From: Chloroflexota bacterium
GTDB lineage: Bacteria > Chloroflexota > Anaerolineae > Anaerolineales > UBA11579
Assembly: GCA_030610225.1 (NCBI GenBank)
Contig: JAUWSD010000035.1
Span: 1-8,941, forward strand
Reading direction: 5' to 3'
Length of the DNA: 8,941 nt
The notes under the pieces were generated by a model. That model saw only the letters and a program-made list of their open reading frames with translations, was not told where the DNA came from and made no database searches. The position numbers were made by a program, and so were the translations under genes. Numbering within the stretch: position 1 is the stretch's first letter; every line of letters begins with the position of its first letter. Positions 1-6,419 of this stretch are shown piece after piece.

Positions 1-120
1 AGCAAATCATTCACTGATGTTATTGGGTTGACACCTGGAAAGCCATTAAACAGGTTTACACAAAAAGACACGCGCCCTTCAAAAGAAGCGCTGGATCAAA
101 TAAACCAATTGATGTTCTAA
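1..120 (+). CDS. C-terminal end of an unidentified protein (5' end outside window)
   Basis: The first frame is open from base 1 to a TAA at 118-120 and gives the last 39 residues of a protein, ending in DQINQLMF. The segment is polar and contains a TPGKPLNRF stretch, but no catalytic motif or membrane helix. I do not recognise the family. It is called coding because the frame is open from the window edge and a good intrinsic terminator begins seven bases after the stop codon, as expected at the end of a transcription unit. The next gene on this strand begins about 180 bases later with its own promoter-like sequence, so this gene is probably not in the same operon. Confidence 0.6.
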   Translation, partial: SKSFTDVIGLTPGKPLNRFTQKDTRPSKEALDQINQLMF

Positions 121-126
121 ATTTAT

Positions 127-161
127 AAGAATTCCCTAACTAGTAGGGAGTTCTTTTATTT
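127..161 (+). terminator. Rho-independent terminator of the upstream partial gene
   Basis: A 12-bp stem pairs 127-138 (AAGAATTCCCTA) with 144-155 (TAGGGAGTTCTT), with one T-G wobble and a 5-base loop ACTAG. The stem runs into a T-rich tail (TTCTTTTATTT). It starts seven bases after the stop codon at 120 and separates that gene from the membrane-protein unit. Confidence 0.8.
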
Positions 162-225
162 AATGCCAAATTGGGAGAGGAAGACCAGGGCTTTTAAAAA
201 TTCAGGTTCTTAATGGAATTTTAAC

Positions 226-252
226 TTGGATATTAAGCTTGGATAGTATAAT
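226..252 (+). promoter_or_regulatory. Putative promoter of the membrane-protein pair
   Basis: A perfect TATAAT -10 box lies at 247-252. The best -35 match is TTGGAT at 226-231 with a short 15-bp spacer (CTTGGA at 225-230 would give 16). It has no TG extension, unlike the three minus-strand promoters in this window. Initiation near 259 would leave a leader of about 40 bases before the ATG at 300. The -10 box is convincing and the -35 box is weak. Apart from this site, the terminator at 127-161 and the ribosome binding site at 288-293, I see nothing else in the 121-299 gap. Confidence 0.45.
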
Positions 253-287
253 TTTGTATTAGCTGAAATATTTATATTGAATGTGGC

Positions 288-293
288 AGGAGG
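288..293 (+). promoter_or_regulatory. Ribosome binding site AGGAGG that sets the start at 300
   Basis: AGGAGG at 288-293 is followed after six bases by ATG at 300. An in-frame TTG at 294 directly abuts the site and cannot be used with it, so the ATG two codons later is chosen as the start. Confidence 0.85.
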
Positions 294-299
294 TTGACA

Positions 300-1427
300 A
301 TGGGTTGTTTCAATTGGTTCTTTAAAATCCTGGGAATAATATTTATGATCATTGTCGCCGTGCTGCTTCCAATTACTATTGTAGCAAATGAGGTCAGTGA
401 CCTTTTATTCTCAACAGAAAATGTATTTTCAATGATTGATGAAGAATTAATAAATTCTGAGTTCATGGAAGTAATTATTGGTGAGGTTTTGGTTGAACTT
501 CAAACCGAGGATGAGGGTACAGATGAAACCATAAAGCGCACTTCAACCATGACAATGGTTGAAGCTATCCCTGCAGAAACCATGAATGAAGCGCTCAGAG
601 TACTTATTCCGATTGAAATGATAAGTGACCTGTTTGGAGAAATTGCAGATGGGTTTTATATTTGGCTGAACTCAGAAGGATATCAAACTGGAATATCAAT
701 AGATTTTAGACCATTGAAAATCAATGTGGTTGAGAATATTTCAGTAGCTATGGCGATGGTGTTTGAGGAAATGCCAGAATGCAGTGCAGTAGATCTGGTT
801 TCATGGGATTTTACCTGTAAACCTCCGGATGGATTGGATTTAAAAGCTTTGCAAATGATAGATGAAAAAATAGCAATTCTACTTGAGGATATACCAGATC
901 AGATTAATATTGACGAATATTTAGCAGGGCGAGGCAATGAGATAGTAGTGCTGCGAAATACTCTGATCCTTGTGAGAGATGTATTGAATTATGTTTGGGT
1001 CCTGGCTGCTGGAATATTCTTAGTGGGCATAATTTTAGGAGCTCGAACAATCAGGGGATTTTTCAGCTGGGTTGGCTGGCCATTATTGATCACATCAATG
1101 ATCATTCTCATGATCGGGATACTGTTTAACATATCGTCTGAAGGAATTATTAATTTTGGAATTACAAGGATAGGTTTGAGTATTCCCACTTTCCTGACAG
1201 TAGCAAGCAAATCAATATTGACCTCGATCTTTGGATTGATCGGCACCGCAATGATATGGAAAGGGTTGATAGTATTTGCTGTGGGTTTCACTGCCATAAT
1301 AATTAGTGTGCTGATAACAGAGTATAGAAATCGAAAATCCCAGATAATTAATAATGGTTCTGGAGAAGAACTTATTTCAGATTTAAAACCAATTGAGAAT
1401 ATTAAAGATCACGAAGATCTGGACTAA
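300..1427 (+). CDS. Four-helix membrane protein with extracytoplasmic domain, unknown function (first of a tandem pair)
   Basis: The 375-residue protein is not a family I can name. An N-terminal helix (about 7-29) is followed by a roughly 200-residue acidic, helix-rich domain. Three hydrophobic helices then follow (about 230-248, 258-277 and 318-340), with a charged C-terminal tail. The positive loop GARTIRGFF between helices 2 and 3, and the RNRK after helix 4, fit a topology with both ends in the cytoplasm and the large domain outside. That domain has exactly two cysteines, C161 and C173, the second followed by KPPD; a disulfide is plausible. The next gene, ten bases on, encodes a clear paralogue with the same helix order, cysteine pair, PPD motif and GWPL at the start of helix 3. 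Start: ATG at 300, six bases after AGGAGG. Gene reality is near certain, the topology is probable and the function is unknown. The protein may act as a hetero-oligomer with its paralogue, but that is inference. Confidence 0.88.
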   Translation: MGCFNWFFKILGIIFMIIVAVLLPITIVANEVSDLLFSTENVFSMIDEELINSEFMEVIIGEVLVELQTEDEGTDETIKRTSTMTMVEAIPAETMNEALRVLIPIEMISDLFGEIADGFYIWLNSEGYQTGISIDFRPLKINVVENISVAMAMVFEEMPECSAVDLVSWDFTCKPPDGLDLKALQMIDEKIAILLEDIPDQINIDEYLAGRGNEIVVLRNTLILVRDVLNYVWVLAAGIFLVGIILGARTIRGFFSWVGWPLLITSMIILMIGILFNISSEGIINFGITRIGLSIPTFLTVASKSILTSIFGLIGTAMIWKGLIVFAVGFTAIIISVLITEYRNRKSQIINNGSGEELISDLKPIENIKDHEDLD

Positions 1428-1437
1428 AGGATAGAAT

Positions 1438-2517
1438 ATGAAATTCATCAATAAATTACTGAAAATACTTGGGATAATAATTCTCATTTTTGTATCAATT
1501 TGTATCCCGATATCAATTATTTCAGCAGATTTTGTAAATCTGGTACTTGAACCAGGAGAGCTTGTGGGAATAATCGACGATGAGCTTCTTGATACAGATG
1601 TATTTGCTGATATTGCTGAAAATGCAGTTGAGTATTATGAACGAGACGAACAGATGGAATTATTGTCTGCACAGAACAGGGCTTTGGTGACTTCACTTGA
1701 TGAGCTTTCAGATAGAAAATTGGAGAACCTGTTTGAATTACTGCTCCCTCCCAAAATGCTCAGGGACACACTTGAAGAAATCGATGGGGGGTTCTTTGAA
1801 TGGTTGAACAGCAGTAAGAGCACTGTTGAATTTGAATTTGATACAAGGGGTTGGAAAGAGAACACCTTTGAAAGTATCGCCCCTATAGTGGACATGATTT
1901 TTAAAGAGCTTCCAACCTGTACCAGGACAGATTTTATTGAGATGTATGATCTGATGCAACAGGATTCCGCTGAAGATATTAATCCCTGCAGACCTCCTGA
2001 TGAAGTGTATGCTGAAATTGTTGAAAGCATTGAGGGGCAGGTAGGTGATCTGCTTGATCCTATAAAGGATGAAATCCAAGTTGATAATCTGGTTGAAGGA
2101 AATGAAGCAGATGTAAAAGCCTTTAAATCATCACTGCTTCTAACAAGGACGATTGCCCGATATGGATTAATAATAGTGATATTCTTCTTCTTTATTGGTG
2201 TAGGGCTTGGCACCAGATCTGTGAAGACATTCTTTAAGCAAGCTGGCTGGCCACTGATCCTTGCATCACTCCCTCTAATATCTGTTGGGTTTGTGATCAA
2301 ATTCGTTCCGTATGATGCTATCTATCAGATACTGGCAAATTCCGGGGAAACAGTTCCCATTTTCATATATGAGCCATTCACAATGGTCTTAAACGGTATC
2401 TTTTCGATCCTTGGATCAGGATATTTAACAAAGGGGTTAATCATTCTGGCGATTGGAGCTGTTTCAACCATTATTGGATTTATTATAGGAAAAGTGATTG
2501 AAAACAATAAAGAGTAA
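1438..2517 (+). CDS. Four-helix membrane protein with extracytoplasmic domain, unknown function (second of a tandem pair)
   Basis: The 359-residue protein is a diverged paralogue of the preceding gene product. Shared features in order are: an N-terminal helix (about 7-29) with LKILGII; an IIDDEL segment near 45-50 (MIDEEL in the partner); LLLPPKML near 101-108 (VLIPIEMI in the partner); GGFFEWLNS near 117-125 (DGFYIWLNS); C161 in the same position; a second cysteine C184 followed by RPPD; helices at about 242-258, 270-288 and 332-351; the loop GTRSVKTFF; GWPL before helix 3; and KGLI opening helix 4. The spacing between the two cysteines is 23 residues here against 12 in the partner, so the intervening loop varies while the cysteines and PPD are kept. 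AAAGGA at 1426-1431 overlaps the preceding stop codon and lies six bases before the ATG, so the pair is translated from one message. A strong terminator follows. Function is unknown. Confidence 0.88.
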   Translation: MKFINKLLKILGIIILIFVSICIPISIISADFVNLVLEPGELVGIIDDELLDTDVFADIAENAVEYYERDEQMELLSAQNRALVTSLDELSDRKLENLFELLLPPKMLRDTLEEIDGGFFEWLNSSKSTVEFEFDTRGWKENTFESIAPIVDMIFKELPTCTRTDFIEMYDLMQQDSAEDINPCRPPDEVYAEIVESIEGQVGDLLDPIKDEIQVDNLVEGNEADVKAFKSSLLLTRTIARYGLIIVIFFFFIGVGLGTRSVKTFFKQAGWPLILASLPLISVGFVIKFVPYDAIYQILANSGETVPIFIYEPFTMVLNGIFSILGSGYLTKGLIILAIGAVSTIIGFIIGKVIENNKE

Positions 2518-2518
2518 C

Positions 2519-2551
2519 AAAAAAAGAGGGCCATATTATGGCCCTCTTTTT
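2519..2551. terminator. Bidirectional terminator between convergent genes
   Basis: GAGGGCCA (2526-2533) pairs with TGGCCCTC (2539-2546) around the loop TATTA. The stem is flanked by seven A on the left and five T on the right, so each strand reads as a GC-rich hairpin followed by a U run. It begins two bases after the stop of the membrane-protein unit and lies 24 bases beyond the stop of the convergent pyruvate kinase gene. It can therefore end both transcripts. Confidence 0.92.
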
Positions 2552-2574
2552 ATTTAAGCACATTAAGATAAGAA

Positions 2575-4005
2575 TTATTTAATTGTGTAGAGCATTGCAA
2601 AATTCGGAAGATTGATCTCTCCAACCGGATAACCCGCTATCACAACGATCTGCTGCCCTGATTTTATGAATGCAGATCTTGATATTTCTTTTTGAACCTG
2701 CTCCAGCATTTCCTCAATAGTTTGGACTGGTTGAAGGATTATTGGGTATACTCCCCGGAAAAAGGCCATTTTTGTGAATGTACGGGCGACTGGTGTTGAT
2801 CCGATGATCGGAACCCGGGGATGAGTCTTCGACATAAGTCTGGCTGTTCTGCCTGTTTGAGTAAATACAACGATAGCTTGAACATCAAGGTCATTAGCTA
2901 ACTCATGAGCGGCGTGTGTGACCGCCAGGACATCATTTGAATAGGATTTGATCTGTTTTCCCTTCCAATGTCCCCACTCACTCAGATTATCTTCTGCTTT
3001 CCTGATGATCGTGTCCATTACTTGTACGGATTTGATCGGGTTTTTTCCGATGGCAGTTTCGCCAGAAAGCATCACAGCGTCAGAGCCGTCAAATATTGCG
3101 TTTGCTACATCTGATGTTTCCGCTCTGGTAGGTCTGGAATTTGTGATCATCGAATTTAACATCTGTGTTGCAGTAATAACCAATTTCCCTGCTTTATTGA
3201 CTTTTTCAATGATCTCTTTCTGGATAATCGGAACTCGTTCTGTTTCAATCTCAATACCAAGGTCTCCGCGAGCTACCATGACCCCGTCTGATAATGAGAG
3301 GATTTCATCAAAATAGCGGATAGCCTCTGGGCGCTCAAGTTTAGCAAAAACTGGGATTGAATCATCAAGCTCAGAAAATTCCTGGATCGCATATCGAACC
3401 TTTTTAATATCCTCAGCTGATCTTACAAATGAAACAGCTACAGCGTCAACACAATTTTCCAGACCAAATTGCAAATCCCGTTTATCTTTTTCTGTGAATG
3501 CTGGGATCTTGATATCTATGCCTGGAAGATTTACGCCTTTTTTTGAATACAAGATACCGCCCTGAAGGACCTGGGCAACAAGATGCTCGTCCGTTTTTTC
3601 TCTGATGATCAATTCCAGCATTCCATCATCAAAGAATATTCTGCTGCCGACCTCGAGGTCCTGGACAATGGGGGGGTAATTGATAAATATGTGGTTGGGA
3701 TCTTTCCTGTCTATATTCGAAACAGTAAAGAAGCTGTATTCAATCAGATGTTTTCCGCCTTCCTGAATATCCCCAACTCTGATCTTCGGACCTTGAAGGT
3801 CTTGAAGGATTGCGACTGGTTTTCCAAGCTCGCCGCTAACTGATCTGATCTTTTTTATTATTTCAAGATGAGATTGATGGTCGCCGTGAGAAAAGTTTAA
3901 CCGGGCGACGTTCATACCTGCATTGATCAGATCTTTAAGTACCTTTTCATCTGAGCATGCTGGACCAATTGTTGCGATTATTTTTGCCTGTCTTTGTTTT
4001 TCCAT
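2575..4005 (-). CDS. pyk: Pyruvate kinase
   Basis: This cytoplasmic enzyme transfers phosphate from phosphoenolpyruvate to ADP, making pyruvate and ATP at the end of glycolysis. At 476 residues it has the normal bacterial length without the extra C-terminal PEP-utiliser domain. Visible motifs are: KIIATIGPACSD (8-19); GMNVARLNFSHG (30-41) with the phosphate-binding Arg35 and Asn37; LQDLQGPKIRVG (67-78); the B domain (about 80-165); FAKLERPEA with catalytic Lys222; MVARGDLGIE (243-252) with metal-binding acidic residues; and TATQMLNSM (278-286) followed by RPTRAETSDVANAIFDGSDA. The C domain contains TQTGRTARLMSKTHPRVPI (382-400). Lys74, in GPKIR, occupies the position where K+-dependent enzymes have Glu, which suggests K+-independent activity. 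The usual TQMLESM is TQMLNSM here. The ATG at 4005 is the only good start. No Shine-Dalgarno sequence is evident and the predicted leader is only a few bases. It converges on the membrane-protein unit. Confidence 0.98.
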   Translation of the reverse strand: MEKQRQAKIIATIGPACSDEKVLKDLINAGMNVARLNFSHGDHQSHLEIIKKIRSVSGELGKPVAILQDLQGPKIRVGDIQEGGKHLIEYSFFTVSNIDRKDPNHIFINYPPIVQDLEVGSRIFFDDGMLELIIREKTDEHLVAQVLQGGILYSKKGVNLPGIDIKIPAFTEKDKRDLQFGLENCVDAVAVSFVRSAEDIKKVRYAIQEFSELDDSIPVFAKLERPEAIRYFDEILSLSDGVMVARGDLGIEIETERVPIIQKEIIEKVNKAGKLVITATQMLNSMITNSRPTRAETSDVANAIFDGSDAVMLSGETAIGKNPIKSVQVMDTIIRKAEDNLSEWGHWKGKQIKSYSNDVLAVTHAAHELANDLDVQAIVVFTQTGRTARLMSKTHPRVPIIGSTPVARTFTKMAFFRGVYPIILQPVQTIEEMLEQVQKEISRSAFIKSGQQIVVIAGYPVGEINLPNFAMLYTIK

Positions 4006-4015
4006 ATTGATTTTT

Positions 4016-4024
4016 AGTATAACA
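4016..4024 (-). promoter_or_regulatory. Putative extended -10 promoter of pyruvate kinase
   Basis: On the minus strand the sequence TGTTATACT gives an extended -10 (TG, one base, TATACT) ending ten bases before the ATG at 4005. No good -35 box is present: the hexamer 17 bases upstream is TTTCTT and borders the T run of the neighbouring terminator. The normal initiation distance would leave a leader of only about 3-5 bases, which fits the absence of a ribosome binding site. The motif matches those at the other two minus-strand promoters here. Confidence 0.5.
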
Positions 4025-4041
4025 TCAGGGTTGATTTAAAG

Positions 4042-4073
4042 AAAAAAACCCGACCTATTAAATCGGGTTTTTT
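4042..4073 (-). terminator. Rho-independent terminator of the LysM/M23 peptidase gene
   Basis: AAAAAACCCGA (4043-4053) pairs with TCGGGTTTTTT (4063-4073) around a 9-base loop. Read on the minus strand, the hairpin ends in a seven-T run. It begins 26 bases after the stop of the M23 peptidase gene and insulates it from pyruvate kinase, whose promoter lies immediately beyond. Confidence 0.85.
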
Positions 4074-4098
4074 ATATAATTAGATTTTTGGGTTAAGG

Positions 4099-5310
4099 TT
4101 AATCTTCAAGGTATAACCAGGGATTTACTCTACCATATGTTGTACTCTTTATTTCAAAGTGGAGGTGAACACCAGTAGAATTCCCAGTTGTTCCCATACC
4201 TCCGATGTTATCACCACGCCAAACGCTCTGACCGCATCCGACTGAAATAAAAGCAAGGTGGGCATAAGCTGTTTGCCAGCCAAAGCCGTGATCTATAACA
4301 ACCAGTTTCCCATATCCAGTATTTGAATCGCCAGCATAGACCACAACACCATGATCAGAGGCCATAATGGGAGTTCCACTTGTACCACCAATATCAATTG
4401 CTTCATGTAGTGGTGGATTCCAATCATAGCCAGAAATCCAATGCGAAGTTGTTGGCCAATAAAAAACAAGATCTCCATATGCGCCATCAGCTACCGCTCC
4501 ACAAGAGCCAGGTCCATAATAAGCTGCCACAGCAGGATTGGAACGTGAAATGGATGGGGGACCCCAGTCAACTACTTCAGCTTCTCCACCTGGAATGATC
4601 AACCAGGTATTGTCAGGGATTCCAGGATTTTCAGGATCAAATTCATAAGGGTCAATATTATTGCCGGGATAATTAATAATATCTTCGACTGTTACATAAT
4701 ATTCTTCAGCTATTTCTTCAAGAGTCTGTGATGATCTGTATTTATGATAGACACCATCAACTGGCAGGATATTCATTTTTAGACCGATCGATATCATCCG
4801 AAAATTATCACCTAGAGCCTCACGGTTTCCCCATAGAATGGTTGTTGGATCAAGATCATATTGATACCCAAGTTCAAAAAGAGTGTCTCCTGCGACGATA
4901 ATGTGTTCAATGACTTCAATTCTATCCCTGGAGGGGATCACAGTTTCTAAATTCGCTTCGCGAACTATCACAGCCGACTTTGAACTTGTATCAAGGGGGA
5001 TGTTGAAATTATCTACGACAGAATTTGGTTGCTCAGCAACCTCAGTGCTGTCAGGTTCATTGACTGGGATATTATTATCTTCGATGACCATTGAGCTGAT
5101 AAGTTCAGGGAGATAAGTCCAGCCTGCCCAGATCAATGCTGCTACAGCAACAAATCCGGCTATATAAAGGCCAAGTTTCCGAATGGACTTTACTTCGATC
5201 TCAACAGTAAAATTGTCCCAAAAATTCTTTTGAGGTTTTATCTTTTTTTGACTTGAGGGTTCTGATTCGATCTCATTGTCAAGGAATGGGTCTTCGTATT
5301 TTTCGTTCAT
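4099..5310 (-). CDS. Membrane-anchored LysM-domain M23 family metallopeptidase (cell-wall hydrolase type)
   Basis: The 403-residue protein has a charged cytoplasmic tail of about 45 residues, one hydrophobic helix (about 47-67) with no signal-peptidase site visible, and an acidic Ser/Pro/Asn-rich linker. A LysM domain follows (about 134-184, with HIIVAGDTLFELGYQYDLDPTTILWGN split by no gap), then a second, weaker LysM-like unit (about 188-240, ending DNTWLIIPGG). The C-terminal M23 (LytM-type) domain spans about 300-403. Its zinc site is complete: H302 and D306 in HEAID, and H384 in HLHFE, with H351 (AYAHL) and H382 as the catalytic histidines. The family cleaves peptide cross-links in peptidoglycan, or controls other hydrolases when inactive; the intact residues favour an active enzyme. 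C270 and C359 could form a disulfide outside the cell. AAGG lies about nine bases before the ATG at 5310. It has its own promoter and terminator, so it is probably monocistronic. The exact substrate is unknown. Confidence 0.93.
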   Translation of the reverse strand: MNEKYEDPFLDNEIESEPSSQKKIKPQKNFWDNFTVEIEVKSIRKLGLYIAGFVAVAALIWAGWTYLPELISSMVIEDNNIPVNEPDSTEVAEQPNSVVDNFNIPLDTSSKSAVIVREANLETVIPSRDRIEVIEHIIVAGDTLFELGYQYDLDPTTILWGNREALGDNFRMISIGLKMNILPVDGVYHKYRSSQTLEEIAEEYYVTVEDIINYPGNNIDPYEFDPENPGIPDNTWLIIPGGEAEVVDWGPPSISRSNPAVAAYYGPGSCGAVADGAYGDLVFYWPTTSHWISGYDWNPPLHEAIDIGGTSGTPIMASDHGVVVYAGDSNTGYGKLVVIDHGFGWQTAYAHLAFISVGCGQSVWRGDNIGGMGTTGNSTGVHLHFEIKSTTYGRVNPWLYLED

Positions 5311-5328
5311 AGGTTACCTTAAATTGGC

Positions 5329-5357
5329 ATGATAACACCATCAAATAACATAGTCAA
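5329..5357 (-). promoter_or_regulatory. Promoter of the LysM/M23 peptidase gene
   Basis: On the minus strand, -35 TTGACT (5352-5357) is separated by exactly 17 bases from -10 TATCAT (5329-5334). The -10 is extended by TG (TGTTATCAT). Five of six bases match consensus in each hexamer, making this the best promoter in the window. Initiation near 5322 leaves a leader of about 12 bases that carries the AAGG ribosome binding site. Confidence 0.75.
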
Positions 5358-5371
5358 GCTATGTTATTTGA
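5341..5371. repeat. Perfect inverted repeat over the M23 promoter -35 box (probable operator)
   Basis: TCAAATAACATAG (5341-5353) and CTATGTTATTTGA (5359-5371) are perfect 13-base complements around a 5-base centre TCAAG. The centre and arm edges contain the -35 hexamer of the M23 gene, so a dimeric regulator binding here would compete with RNA polymerase. The repeat is also 27 bases beyond the stop of the M42 operon and could act as a hairpin at that transcript's end. It is AT-rich and not followed by a T run on the minus strand, so a standard terminator is less likely. Confidence 0.7.
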
Positions 5372-5397
5372 CGATTACACTACAATAAATATACAAA

Positions 5398-6396
5398 TTA
5401 ATTCAATTTAACAGGCTTCTTTAATAATTCTACAAACAGCTTGATCGCATTTTTAACATCTGTGTAATCTGCCATCTCTGAAGGGGAGTGGACATATCTG
5501 CATGGGATCGAAACGCAACCTACTGGAACACCTTCGCGGCTAATCTGTATTGATTTGGCATCAGTTGTTCCACCAGCAAGAATCTCGAGCTGATAAGGAA
5601 TTCTGATCCTTTTCGCTGCTGCTTCCATCCATGAGACAACTCTCGGATCAGAGATCATACCGCCATCTTTGATCTTTATAGCTGGGCCTTTCCCAAGGCC
5701 GACTTCCATGAAATTGGCTTTCGGAGTATCTCCAACAAGAGTAACATCAATAGAAATTCCGAGATCAGGATCAACGCTATAAGCAGAGGTAGTTGCACCG
5801 CGGAGCCCAACTTCTTCCTGGGTTGTGAACACCGCATAGATCTCGTTGGGGCCATCTGGGAGGATCTTTAATAATTCTATAAGGACCGCGCAGCCGATGC
5901 GGTCGTCAATTGCTTTTGACACGAACTTATCTCCCAGATCCATAAATGTACGCTCAAATGCACCAACATCTCCAACCTTTACTTTACATTCAGCTTTATT
6001 CTTTGCACCCGTATCAATATATAATTTGGGGATGTTTGGCATTGCCTGGCGTGTTCCCCCAGGTTCTGCACCGATCACTCCGCCGACACCATTCATGAAT
6101 CTAACCCGCCCGCCAGCACAATTCCTTTCCATGACACCGCCGATGGTGTGGAAGCGGGCAAAACCATTTTCATCAACATGTGTCACGATCACACCGATCT
6201 CATCCATATGAGCTGCCAGCATGATCCTGATACCTTTTGGCCCTTTCTTCCCTTTTTTGGCAATTAAGTTTCCAAGATTATCAACTTTATATTCATCCAC
6301 ATGGTCTTTGATCTCATCAATGATGAAATCACGTACATTATGTTCAAACCCGGAAGGGCCGGTTAGTTCGACTAAATTCTGGATCAATTCTTTCAT
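5398..6396 (-). CDS. M42 family metallo-aminopeptidase (third gene of the operon)
   Basis: At 332 residues this is close to the usual M42 (TET aminopeptidase / FrvX-type) length. It would remove N-terminal residues from peptides in the cytoplasm using two metal ions. All expected ligands are visible: H63 in AAHMDEIG, bridging D164 in AIDDRIGC, base E194 and ligand E195 in TQEEVGLRG, D217 in SIDVT, and H303 in RYVHSP. The substrate-site segment AGGTTDAKSIQ (274-284) is also typical. Family members form 12-subunit hollow tetrahedra. AGGAGA lies five bases before the ATG at 6396, and the upstream gene ends 23 bases away, so this is the last gene of a three-gene operon. The residue preference cannot be read from sequence. 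Its closest relative in the window is the middle gene, with shared QEE[VL]GLRGA and IDDRIG. Older annotations often call such proteins endoglucanase M or cellulase. Confidence 0.95.
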   Translation of the reverse strand: MKELIQNLVELTGPSGFEHNVRDFIIDEIKDHVDEYKVDNLGNLIAKKGKKGPKGIRIMLAAHMDEIGVIVTHVDENGFARFHTIGGVMERNCAGGRVRFMNGVGGVIGAEPGGTRQAMPNIPKLYIDTGAKNKAECKVKVGDVGAFERTFMDLGDKFVSKAIDDRIGCAVLIELLKILPDGPNEIYAVFTTQEEVGLRGATTSAYSVDPDLGISIDVTLVGDTPKANFMEVGLGKGPAIKIKDGGMISDPRVVSWMEAAAKRIRIPYQLEILAGGTTDAKSIQISREGVPVGCVSIPCRYVHSPSEMADYTDVKNAIKLFVELLKKPVKLN

Positions 6397-6419
6397 TATT
6401 ATCTCCTGATTGGATCAGA

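Noticed and set aside
544..559. Inverted repeat AACCAT-GACA-ATGGTT
   Set aside because: It is short and lies inside a coding region, with no promoter or terminator context, so it is most simply a chance pattern.
1635..2300. A 221-codon open frame on the minus strand opposite the second membrane-protein gene
   Set aside because: It is Ser-rich with low-complexity composition, has no ribosome binding site and lies wholly antisense to a gene with a clear paralogue next door.
5341..5371. The long inverted repeat as the terminator of the M42 operon
   Set aside because: The hairpin is AT-rich and followed on the minus strand by TGGTGTTATC rather than a T run. Its position over the M23 -35 box favours an operator, though partial termination is not excluded.
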